From CAZAMB01 sp964486335 (lineage in GTDB: Bacteria > Planctomycetota > Phycisphaerae > UBA1845), in NCBI GenBank assembly GCA_964486335.1, contig CAZAMB010000016.1:1-64000 (forward strand): a stretch of 64,000 nt of DNA, read 5' to 3'. This document shows positions 57,152-64,000 of the stretch, in pieces (position 1 is the first letter of the stretch; each line of letters opens with the position of its first letter). The position numbers and the translations under genes are program-made. Below the pieces are notes generated by a model, which worked only from the letters and a program-made list of their open reading frames with translations, did no database searches and had not been told where the DNA came from.

Positions 57152-57714
57152 TCGGGTCTTTCCCTTTTTCGGCCACCGGTGCTATCCGACGACTTCGGGA
57201 GTTTCGATTTTTCGTGCAGCAGACGATGTCTTGAGAATTGTTGCGGGTGCGTTCGAAAGCGTTCCTTGGACGCATCGCAAAAAAAGGCTTCGGCGGGGGG
57301 CAAATCGTTGTCGGGGTCGTCGTAGAACTTTAACGCCTCGGCGAGGCATTCGGCCGCTTGCAAGTGAAGATTCCGCGCATGGCGAGCGTCGCCTGTGCGT
57401 GCGCCGCGCTCGCGAAGCGAGCCGGCCAGGATCAACCACTGTCCGACGTCGATGATTCGAGACGGTTTGTCGGTCGGATTGATGACTTGCGGATTCGCGG
57501 TGTCTGGACGCGGAATCTGAAAAACAAGCTGCGATTCCGCTCCACAGGCAGCGCAGAGTCCGACTTCGATTCGCCGAATACCGCCGTCAGGTAGAGATTC
57601 GTCCGTGATGCAGGCGGACGCGACAGGCCCGCCGCGGCATGTCGTGCAGGCAACGACCTGCAAGTAGAGTTCCGCCTCGGCGAGGCTTTGTGCTTTCAGC
57701 TCCGCCTGCGGCAT
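57148..57714 (-). CDS. Small cytoplasmic protein with a CxxC/CxxC zinc-ribbon-like region
   Basis: This 188-residue protein has CTTCRGG near residue 23 and CAACGAE near 54, two Cys pairs placed as in a zinc ribbon, followed by a helical part (QAAECLAEALKFYDD) and a basic tail. It has no signal peptide. The family is unknown to me. It is coupled by a 4-base overlap to the exported protein downstream. Confidence 0.6.
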   Translation of the reverse strand: MPQAELKAQSLAEAELYLQVVACTTCRGGPVASACITDESLPDGGIRRIEVGLCAACGAESQLVFQIPRPDTANPQVINPTDKPSRIIDVGQWLILAGSLRERGARTGDARHARNLHLQAAECLAEALKFYDDPDNDLPPAEAFFCDASKERFRTHPQQFSRHRLLHEKSKLPKSSDSTGGRKRERPE

Positions 57715-57748
57715 GACGATTCTCGCAACGGGGTCTTAAAGGCCTACA

Positions 57749-58699
57749 TCAGCCGCCGCGCGGAGGGGGCTTTTTGGGTTGAGGCGGCGGTTCTTCGGCA
57801 GCCGGCGCTTCGGTTTCCGCTTCTTCGGTCGATGCGGAACCTGAGTCGGGCAGACCCTCGCCCGGGGCTGCGGAGGTCACGCGGTCGAAGTTAGAGTTGA
57901 TCTGCTTGATCGCGTCCTCAAGTTCCGATTCGGAGAGCGACTTGGCCTTGATGGCATCGACAAGCGGACCAATGGAATCCGTCCATTCTGATATTGTGGT
58001 GGCGAGAAGACCGACCGAGTCAAACAGTTTCGATTCGATGAACCAATCACCGCCATCTTCTCGAATAAAGCGAACGACCATTTCCTGGCCTTCCGGCGGC
58101 GCGTTACCAGTCGTTGGATCAACAAAGTCACCGGTTACCTCATTTGCGCCGGCGACCTTCAGATCATTCACGCCGACGGACAGCATTTTCTTTGGACCAA
58201 TGATATCGAGCACTTTGGCTGCCCGCTCAGATAAACCGGGAGAAATCTCGATGAGTTCCTTTAGCTTTTGCTCAAAGAGCGTCCACGCCCGGACATATTT
58301 CTCCGCGAGCGCGGCGTTCGCTTCCGTCAAATAATCGAGGGCATCGGTCATGCTGCCCTCACCCACCAGCCGATTGTATTCGACTACAAGTTCGTGGATT
58401 TCTTTTTCGATGGCGGCGGTGTCGGGCGCGGATCCGCTCTCCGTCAGAGCTGCTTCTCCGGGCGGGGTGGAACCTGCCCCGGCGGTCGCCACTTCGCCGG
58501 GTTTGCGGAAGGGCTTCCAATCCGCTTGTCCCTTGGCCACGGCGGGATAGTGCCAGGCCGTCGGCGTGGGGAGCAAATGGTAATCGCCGTCGCCCAGATC
58601 GGCGTAATGGGATGGCTGAGGTTCGGGCGGCTTGCACGCGCCGATGGTCAGCGCCACGCCGACCAACACAACCACCGCATATCCCTTTCGCAATGCCAT
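57749..58699 (-). CDS. Putative lipoprotein
   Basis: This 316-residue protein has a signal peptide with lipobox IGAC (Cys ~22). The N-terminal linker is Pro/Gly-rich; residues ~95-270 are mostly helical with acidic surface (IEKEIHELVVEYNRLVGEG); the C-terminus is a low-complexity Glu/Ala/Pro/Lys tail. It is predicted to be membrane-anchored in the periplasm. The function is unknown; the gene stands 34 bases upstream of the zinc-ribbon gene on the same strand. Confidence 0.65.
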   Translation of the reverse strand: MALRKGYAVVVLVGVALTIGACKPPEPQPSHYADLGDGDYHLLPTPTAWHYPAVAKGQADWKPFRKPGEVATAGAGSTPPGEAALTESGSAPDTAAIEKEIHELVVEYNRLVGEGSMTDALDYLTEANAALAEKYVRAWTLFEQKLKELIEISPGLSERAAKVLDIIGPKKMLSVGVNDLKVAGANEVTGDFVDPTTGNAPPEGQEMVVRFIREDGGDWFIESKLFDSVGLLATTISEWTDSIGPLVDAIKAKSLSESELEDAIKQINSNFDRVTSAAPGEGLPDSGSASTEEAETEAPAAEEPPPQPKKPPPRGG

Positions 58700-58815
58700 C
58701 TTTCTGAATCCTGCTTTGGCAAAACTCTGCCCGTGAAGTCATCCTCAACGAACAAAACAGTAGTCGGGCAAAGGCAAAGGGTCAATCCAATGCCAACGAC
58801 GTGCGACCAATCACT

Positions 58816-59697
58816 TCATGTTACACGAAACACTCGACTTAACAGAAGAGCGGGCAGCAGGAGCGAGGCGACGAGCATGGCCGCAAACGGTCCGCCGGTC
58901 ACCCAGGCGAGGCATGCATCGAACAGTATCAGAAACAAGACGTACCACTTTACGGATGCCTGAATTCTGTCCGGGTTCGGACAAGCCCATGCCTTCCAGG
59001 AAACCGAAACGATCATAGCCAGCATTGCAACAACCAACATAACGAACTCGCCATGTCGAGCGTCATAACCGGACCAGCGAAGTGACCACAATCCCAGCAC
59101 GGCCGTACAGATTCCAGCCGCCCCCAATGCCAATCGAACCCGTCCGCCGCCGCCTGCTTCCTTTCGCGCGAACAGCGTGACGGAAGCGACGTACAACCAC
59201 ATCAACGCAAACGGTCGTGCTGCGCGATGGATCGAGAGACCCGGCAAGGCGAACAGGCCCAGGGCGAGGTTGAGCGCGCGGCAGATGCCCATGACGGCCG
59301 GCGCGAGGGGCGTTTGCTTTAGGACGCCGTTGTAGAGCACAACCGCGGCGACGATGCCCGCCGCAATGGCCGCCGAGCGAGTTGAAACGGCTCCGGCCAG
59401 CAACACGCCGATGGCGAGCAAAAGTACCGACAATCGAATTGCGGCGGCGCGCGTGATTCTTCGGGAAGGGATCGGGCGGTTGGGACGTTCGATCGCGTCG
59501 CGCGCGGCGTCAAGAACGTCGTTGAGAGCGACTCCTCCCGCATAGAGGCACATCGACGCGAAGCACAGCGTGGCCGCCGTCGGCCATTCGACGAACAAAC
59601 CACCTGCGAAAAAGAATCCACCAAGGGCATCGCCGGCGGCGGTGAAAAGATTCGGTGGTCGGATAAGTTCCAGACAAGCGCGAAATCTTGCGTTCAT
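58816..59697 (-). CDS. UbiA-family prenyltransferase, EboC-like
   Basis: This 293-residue membrane protein with eight or nine helices has the UbiA Asp motif in NDVLDAARDAIERPNRPIPS near residue 59 and opens LIRPPNLFTAAGDALGGF, like EboC. The second UbiA Asp motif (usually DxxxD) is not obvious. EboC belongs to the widespread Ebo gene set, which in cyanobacteria helps move scytonemin precursors to the periplasm. Its start overlaps the stop of the TIM-barrel gene (ATGA), and an inositol-3-phosphate synthase gene precedes that: an Ebo-like trio. Confidence 0.85.
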   Translation of the reverse strand: MNARFRACLELIRPPNLFTAAGDALGGFFFAGGLFVEWPTAATLCFASMCLYAGGVALNDVLDAARDAIERPNRPIPSRRITRAAAIRLSVLLLAIGVLLAGAVSTRSAAIAAGIVAAVVLYNGVLKQTPLAPAVMGICRALNLALGLFALPGLSIHRAARPFALMWLYVASVTLFARKEAGGGGRVRLALGAAGICTAVLGLWSLRWSGYDARHGEFVMLVVAMLAMIVSVSWKAWACPNPDRIQASVKWYVLFLILFDACLAWVTGGPFAAMLVASLLLPALLLSRVFRVT

Positions 59698-60530
59698 GTG
59701 GACGGTGTCAATGTGGTCAGATGAGCAAGTGCCTCGCGTCCGGCCGAATCGGGATCGTCGAGATAGGGATAAAGCTCAACGGTCAGCCAGCCCCTGTAAC
59801 CGGTCGCGCGAATAGCGGTCATTACCCCAGAAAAGTCGATCGCTCCACGGCCGGGAATCAGATGTTCATGTACGCGCGTCGCGGCGATATCCTCAAGGTG
59901 GTAATGCCGCGTAAAGCCCTTCATGCGTTCGACAGTGTCCGCCAATGGGTCACCAACGCAATAAAAATGGCCGACATCGAAGTTCAGCCCAAACATTGGC
60001 GATGTCACGAGGCTGGCCAGCTCGCGGAATTGGTCGGCGTTCTCGATGAGCAATCCGGGTTCCGGTTCGACCAGCAGCATCACGCCGGTTCGCTCGGCAA
60101 CCGGCAGGGCCGCGGTCAGACCCTCCAGAAAAATTTCGGTGGCTTCCCTCCGAGGCATTCCTTCGGGCAGCGGACCGCCCGGTTCGGTCGTGATGGACGG
60201 CGCGCCGAGGTCTCGGGCCAGTCGAAGGGCGTCAAGCGTGTGCTGCAATCGGAGTCGGCGAGCATCCGCATCCGGTTCGATCCAGGACGGATGCAGGAAA
60301 TCGCGGATGGCGCTCATGGTGAACGCATTGACGTTGGAGATTTGAAGTCCGTGCGCTTCGACGGCATTGCGAATGTTGCGGACTTCGGCGGACGAAACCG
60401 TGGCCGGCCAGGCGTGCGGCTCGTCGGCCATCAATTCGATCCCGGAAAAACCCAACCCGGCTATCCGCTCGACCGCCTCAACGATCGAATGACAACGGTA
60501 AGCATTGGTGCTGTAGGCGAATCGCATCAT
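59694..60530 (-). CDS. Sugar phosphate isomerase/epimerase-like TIM barrel (EboE-like candidate)
   Basis: This 278-residue protein belongs to the xylose isomerase-like TIM-barrel superfamily. Metal ligands are visible in order: Glu in LLVEPEPGLLIE, Asp/His in NFDVGHFY, and Glu in WLTVELYPYLDDP. These enzymes isomerise or epimerise sugars and inositols. The neighbour upstream makes inositol phosphate, so an inositol-derived substrate is a reasonable guess. ATG 60530 or 60527 may be the start. It is coupled to the UbiA-like gene by a 4-base overlap. Confidence 0.82.
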   Translation of the reverse strand: MMRFAYSTNAYRCHSIVEAVERIAGLGFSGIELMADEPHAWPATVSSAEVRNIRNAVEAHGLQISNVNAFTMSAIRDFLHPSWIEPDADARRLRLQHTLDALRLARDLGAPSITTEPGGPLPEGMPRREATEIFLEGLTAALPVAERTGVMLLVEPEPGLLIENADQFRELASLVTSPMFGLNFDVGHFYCVGDPLADTVERMKGFTRHYHLEDIAATRVHEHLIPGRGAIDFSGVMTAIRATGYRGWLTVELYPYLDDPDSAGREALAHLTTLTPST

Positions 60531-60596
60531 CCTTCCCGAACCTTTGTAACAGAACCCGGGCCACTTGGCGAGCCGAATTCGCCCGTCCGCCTGAAA

Positions 60597-61808
60597 CTAC
60601 AAACCGTTTTCCACAACATGTTCGACAAGCCTTTTCCATTGGGAAGTCAAGTCGTGCTCGTCGACGTCCATCGGATCCTTAAAGAAGAACGCAAGGTGCC
60701 GCATCGGCCCGACCGCGCTGCGTCGATGCTCCCAGGCCGCGAAACGAGCGAGGTCGATGACGAGGGGAGCGGCGAGAATCGAATCGCTGCCCTGCCAGGT
60801 AAACTGCATCGACATTTTCGTGCCGAGGAACCCACGAAAATGAATAAAATCCCACGCGACCTTCCAATCATCAAGGGATGGAACAAAGTCAATGCCGACC
60901 CGCGTATGAGGCGAACCGCCGACGATGCGAGGCACGACGCGGTCCTTGGTGCGGAGCTTCGATTGCTTGGTCTTTGGATCGTCCAGCACCGCGCCGTCGC
61001 GATTGCCCAGCACGTTCTGCCCGACCCAGCTCATGACTTCAAGATGACGCATGGCGAACATCGGCGCGAGAACGGATTTGACCAAAGTCTCCCCAGTCTT
61101 GCCGTCGCTACCCATATACGGCAAACCCAGCTCGTGCGCCCGCTCGCGAATCGCCGGAACCGCGATCCCCGGCGAAGGCGTGAAGTTGATGTAGGGGCAA
61201 CCCGCTTCGACGGCCGCGAGCGCATAAATCGAACTGCTCGATAAGGCGCATTTCCCTCGTCGTCCAAGGACAGGACGCAACGAGCGCCACGTCGAACAAG
61301 CGGTCGATCTCGGCATCGGCGGCTCGGACGACGCAACGTGAATCACAATGACGCGGTCGAGGCCCCGGCGCTGCCGAAACGACGTCATATCAGCGGACAG
61401 TCTCTCCACCGCTTCCAATGCGCTCTTGTCGCCGTCTGCTTCTTTTCGATCGGCCATGGCGCTGACGACGCGACTGGCCCCCAGGGTCGTGCCCGGTCGA
61501 ATCTCTTTTTGAAATGCCCGCAGTGGCAAAGCACAATCGCGGATCAGACGATCATCAAAAAGTCCGGACCGAACGTGCAGCCCGTCAATCGCACTCAGGA
61601 GCGTTTCGGAGCGGATTTCGTGCCCCCCAAAGGCGAAGCGGGCGGGATCATCCAGGGGTACCGAGCGAAACTCGGGTCGTTCGCTCACTAGTCCGATCGT
61701 TTCGGTTCGTTTTTTCGCCAACGCGGCCACGCCGAGGGCGACCGTGGCCCCCACGCCTCCGCATGCGCCCACAAGCCATAATCCGGTTTTTCTCGTTTTG
61801 GACGGCAT
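60597..61808 (-). CDS. Inositol-3-phosphate synthase, with a local frame anomaly
   Basis: It makes inositol 3-phosphate from glucose 6-phosphate using NAD. The 403-residue protein has the NAD loop GACGGVGATVALG, GCPYINFTPSPG, GSDGKTGETLVKS (catalytic Lys) and WVGQNVLGNRDG. ATG at 61808 has GAGG upstream. Between IHVASSEPP and SSIYALAAVEAGC the reading frame gives unlikely residues (RSTACSTWRSLRPVLG), while the other two frames give plausible ones (DAEIDRLFDVA, then SLDDEGNA), suggesting three compensating indels or sequence errors at ~61245-61318. Otherwise the enzyme looks intact. It heads an Ebo-like trio. Confidence 0.88.
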   Translation of the reverse strand: MPSKTRKTGLWLVGACGGVGATVALGVAALAKKRTETIGLVSERPEFRSVPLDDPARFAFGGHEIRSETLLSAIDGLHVRSGLFDDRLIRDCALPLRAFQKEIRPGTTLGASRVVSAMADRKEADGDKSALEAVERLSADMTSFRQRRGLDRVIVIHVASSEPPMPRSTACSTWRSLRPVLGRRGKCALSSSSIYALAAVEAGCPYINFTPSPGIAVPAIRERAHELGLPYMGSDGKTGETLVKSVLAPMFAMRHLEVMSWVGQNVLGNRDGAVLDDPKTKQSKLRTKDRVVPRIVGGSPHTRVGIDFVPSLDDWKVAWDFIHFRGFLGTKMSMQFTWQGSDSILAAPLVIDLARFAAWEHRRSAVGPMRHLAFFFKDPMDVDEHDLTSQWKRLVEHVVENGL

Positions 61809-61951
61809 CCGTTCAACCTCGTTTTCAAAAGGCCGAATCATAGAACGTGAGGGCGGTGCCCGCTACTCTGAAGTAGCGCTGGGACAACGATGTCGCGCCG
61901 TGTTAAGATTCAGACTGGAATCACCGGAAAGGAACGTGGCCGAGAGTCGTC

Positions 61952-62941
61952 ATGCCCCGCGATCGCTTTGGACGAGAAATCAACTATCTGCGATTGTCGC
62001 TGATCGACCATTGCAATCTTCGATGCGTTTATTGCATGCCGCTGCGAGGTCTGACGTTTGTATCGGGCGAAGCGCTGCTCACCGCAACCGAGCTTGAAAC
62101 CGTCGCGCGGGCGGCGGCCAATGTCGGCTTCACCAAGATCCGGCTCACCGGCGGCGAACCCACGCTCCGACCGGACCTGCTTGAAATTGTGGAACGAATA
62201 CACGGGGTCGAGGGCATCACTGATCTGGGGATGACGACCAACGCGATTTTGCTTCCGGATCTGGCCAAACCACTACGACGCAGCGGGCTGGACCGAATCA
62301 ATATCCATCTGGATTCACTGGATCCCGACAATCTCCAGCGGGTTATGCGATTTTCTTCCTTGGAGTCCGCTTGGGCGGGCATCGAGGCGGCGGAAGCCGC
62401 AGGCTTTTCACCGATCAAGATCAACGCGGTTGTGGCGCGCGATTACAACGAAACCGACGTCGTGGACCTCGCGCGACTGACCATCGATCGAGATTGGCAC
62501 GTGCGGTTCATCGAGCTGATGCCCCTCGGCGGCGGCGAATGCGCCCGACTTTCCCTGAGCCAATTCGTGCCCAATCCCGAAACCCGCGCCCGCATCGAAG
62601 CGGAAATAGGTGCGCTCGATGAACTTCCCGTGACCCACCCCTCCGACGAGTCGCGCAACTTTCGGCTGCCCGGTGCCCGCGGCATCATTGGGTTCATTTC
62701 TCCAATCAGCGAGCCTTACTGCGGCACCTGCAACCGGATGCGGCTCACGGCCGACGGAAAGTTCCACTTGTGCCTGTTGAACGACGATGAACTGGACGTG
62801 AAAGCGACACTTCGCAATGGCGGCGGACGGCAGGCCGTGGAAGCTATTCTGCTAAAGGCCGTCGAAAGCAAACCGACCGGACATCGACTGGATCAAGGCG
62901 TTTCTACGCTGCGTCGCGATATGTTTCAGATCGGAGGATAG
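61952..62941 (+). CDS. moaA: GTP 3',8-cyclase, molybdenum cofactor synthesis
   Basis: MoaA is a radical SAM enzyme that starts molybdenum cofactor synthesis from GTP together with MoaC. The 329-residue protein has the first 4Fe-4S motif CNLRCVYC, the SAM motif TGGEPT, the second cluster site CGTCNRMRLTADGKFHLC, and ends in the conserved Gly-Gly needed for activity. It is divergent from the inositol phosphate synthase. Other moa genes are not in the window. Confidence 0.96.
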   Translation: MPRDRFGREINYLRLSLIDHCNLRCVYCMPLRGLTFVSGEALLTATELETVARAAANVGFTKIRLTGGEPTLRPDLLEIVERIHGVEGITDLGMTTNAILLPDLAKPLRRSGLDRINIHLDSLDPDNLQRVMRFSSLESAWAGIEAAEAAGFSPIKINAVVARDYNETDVVDLARLTIDRDWHVRFIELMPLGGGECARLSLSQFVPNPETRARIEAEIGALDELPVTHPSDESRNFRLPGARGIIGFISPISEPYCGTCNRMRLTADGKFHLCLLNDDELDVKATLRNGGGRQAVEAILLKAVESKPTGHRLDQGVSTLRRDMFQIGG

Positions 62942-63150
62942 AGCAGACTTTCCGTCACGGCGAATTTCACGGAGACAAGTGCTTGAAAGAGATGCAAAAC
63001 GCAGAGTCCAAGCGCTATTCATGTCATTCGGCCACAAGCGTTGTTCGCGGGACGTCTTCAACATGCGGCGGAATCTCATGCAAGTGGAACTGATTTTTGC
63101 GACTTGGCGAGACGGCTGTTTGATTGGTCCCTTGAATAGTCTCATGCGGC

Positions 63151-63594
63151 GTGAGCATCGTGACCGACGTGCAGAGTGAATCGCCTTTTCACTGTCCCTC
63201 GTGCGATTAAAACTTGACGGGACTTCCGGAGAACCGTTGCCCGGAATGCGGCAAGAGGTTTGACCTCAATGAAATTTGGTCCCGGCGGGAAGAGCAGCGC
63301 GTCTCGCGCCAACTGATTGCGACGTTACCGCGACTTTGCCTTTTTCCAGTCGTTGGAATGTTTTTCTGCAATTGGACTGCGGGCATCATCGGAGGACAAT
63401 CAGGAGGGTTGTTTGCACATTCTGTATTATTCGTCGTTTTTTGCGCGAACGCCGTCGTTGTCCGAGCTCGAATGAAATGGGAGGTATGGCTTGTTCCGTT
63501 ACTTGTCATCATTCAATATGTCTTTGGCGTCGCCTTTGGTATACTCATCGTGATCGCGGTGACCGTATTTGCCGGCGTCTTCTTCCCAACGTAA
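63151..63594 (+). pseudogene. Zinc-ribbon membrane protein interrupted by a nonsense codon
   Basis: The frame from GTG 63151 encodes HCPSCD, a TAA stop at 63208-63210, then NLTGLPENRCPECGKRFD and three membrane helices. In this planctomycete family the stretch usually reads 'CDYNLTGLPENRCPECG', so a Tyr codon (TAC/TAT) has become TAA. The stop splits the two Cys pairs of the ribbon. A shorter protein from TTG 63214 (126 residues) could still be made but would lack half of the ribbon. It may be a new pseudogene or a sequencing error. Confidence 0.7.
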
Positions 63595-63765
63595 TGAATC
63601 TCGGCTGGGCACTTCAACGGCCTTCGAATTGACGATGGCAGCCTGCAATGCGCCCGAGCTAAGAAGTCGACTCAGCATTTCGACTTCGAGTAATGCCGAG
63701 AATCGCTCTTGCTGCTTTCGAAACAAACATCAATTCTCCAACTCAATTTCGAAGTCTTCCCTTCG
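63595..63765. other. Intergenic, nothing recognised
   Basis: No gene, RNA or hairpin with a T-run is visible. Confidence 0.35.
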
Positions 63766-63866
63766 CTACAAGGCGTAATGCACCGTGTATTTGATCGTCA
63801 CGTCGCCGTTCTTTTCAACGTCGACAGGGAAGTGAATCGTTGCTGCAGCGCCTGCCTGCCGATCAT
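63766..63866 (-). pseudogene. Orphan C-terminal tail of a beta-rich protein
   Basis: A frame without a start encodes AAATIHFPVDVEKNGDVTI followed by KYTVHYAL and TAG at 63766-63768. This looks like the last strands of a beta-sandwich domain as in DUF4139-type proteins, which often end 'VPANGxxTVTYTVRY'. Its upstream part is missing: the adjoining sequence is the end of another gene in a different frame. It is probably a rearrangement scar. Confidence 0.4.
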
Positions 63867-63872
63867 GTCTGG

Positions 63873-64000
63873 TTACGACTCGTTGCCTTGCTGAGCCAGG
63901 TAGTCACGGAATGATCGCAGTCGAGCGAGCGACTCGCGGTCCTTCGCGCGGTTGGCGGCTTGCTTGCTGGCGATGATGTCATCGATGTGACACACCGGAA
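63873..64000 (-). CDS. C-terminal part of a nucleotidyltransferase-like protein, cut by the right edge
   Basis: The open frame enters from the right edge and encodes PVCHIDDIIASKQAANRAKD then RESLARLRSFRDYLAQQGNES, ending with TAA at 63873-63875. The pattern 'IDDLIASKxAANRxKDxxDLxxL' is typical of the C-terminus of small nucleotidyltransferase-fold proteins (MNT/DUF6036-like), often found in toxin-antitoxin or accessory regions. Only about 42 residues are visible, so the call is tentative. Confidence 0.55.
   Translation of the reverse strand, partial: PVCHIDDIIASKQAANRAKDRESLARLRSFRDYLAQQGNES

Noticed and set aside
1..64000. CRISPR array, rRNA operon, prophage or intact insertion sequence
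   Set aside because: No regularly spaced repeats, rRNA signatures, phage structural genes or transposase with terminal repeats were seen anywhere.

Overview
This is a GC-rich bacterial chromosome segment that reads like a member of the Planctomycetota, probably an uncultured Phycisphaerae-like lineage (inference; no rRNA is present). The clues are three secreted proteins ending in IPTL-CTERM-type sorting tails, an ECF sigma factor/Ser-Thr kinase pair of the type common in planctomycetes, a remnant of the 'LPENRCPECG' zinc-ribbon membrane family, a planctomycete-style tyrosine recombinase remnant, a membrane pyrophosphatase, and many lone secreted or lipoprotein genes. Gene order looks mosaic, and most units hold one to four genes.

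Layout. 1-3.6 kb: a small membrane protein, a UvrA that contains only its first ATPase half, and a lipoprotein. 3.8-8.1 kb: a K+-dependent-type membrane pyrophosphatase and a dicarboxylate/amino acid:cation symporter, separated by a good terminator. 8.1-11.4 kb: two small Cys-containing exported proteins, purE and mtnA translationally coupled, and a lipoprotein. 11.7-17.8 kb: an OprB-type porin, then a histidine kinase with a response-regulator/PAS/GGDEF/EAL protein (two-component input into c-di-GMP). 18.2-20.8 kb: a truncated Lnt-like membrane protein and two IPTL-CTERM proteins. 21-28.4 kb: HD hydrolase, aminoglycoside phosphotransferase-fold kinase, two adjacent PilZ proteins, a YbhN-type flippase-like protein, and hflX directly followed by a gluzincin-like protease. 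28.7-37.7 kb: ECF sigma factor and Ser/Thr kinase operon, divergent from a run of large secreted proteins, one with a peptidase S74 self-cleaving chaperone domain. 37.7-38.5 kb: a decayed integrase abutting tRNA-Glu. 38.5-48 kb: epoxide hydrolase, short asparaginase, class V aminotransferase, glmS, hutH, a metalloprotease-like lipoprotein, an orphan DNA methyltransferase and tRNA-Val. 48.2-55.5 kb: GT39-like/TPR protein, an atypical protein kinase, proS, and cysteine dioxygenase next to a YeiH-type putative sulfate exporter. 55.5-64 kb: exported proteins, an Ebo-like trio (inositol-3-phosphate synthase, TIM-barrel epimerase, UbiA/EboC), moaA, and a decayed right end with a nonsense-broken zinc-ribbon gene, an orphan protein tail and a partial nucleotidyltransferase-like gene.

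No phage, intact transposon, CRISPR array or clear defence island is present. The most interesting signals are the half-length UvrA, the partial Ebo-like cluster, the cysteine dioxygenase/sulfur exporter pair, the sigma/kinase unit beside the large secreted proteins, and several gene relics and local frame breaks that simple gene calling would miss. I see no system here that I can honestly call wholly new.
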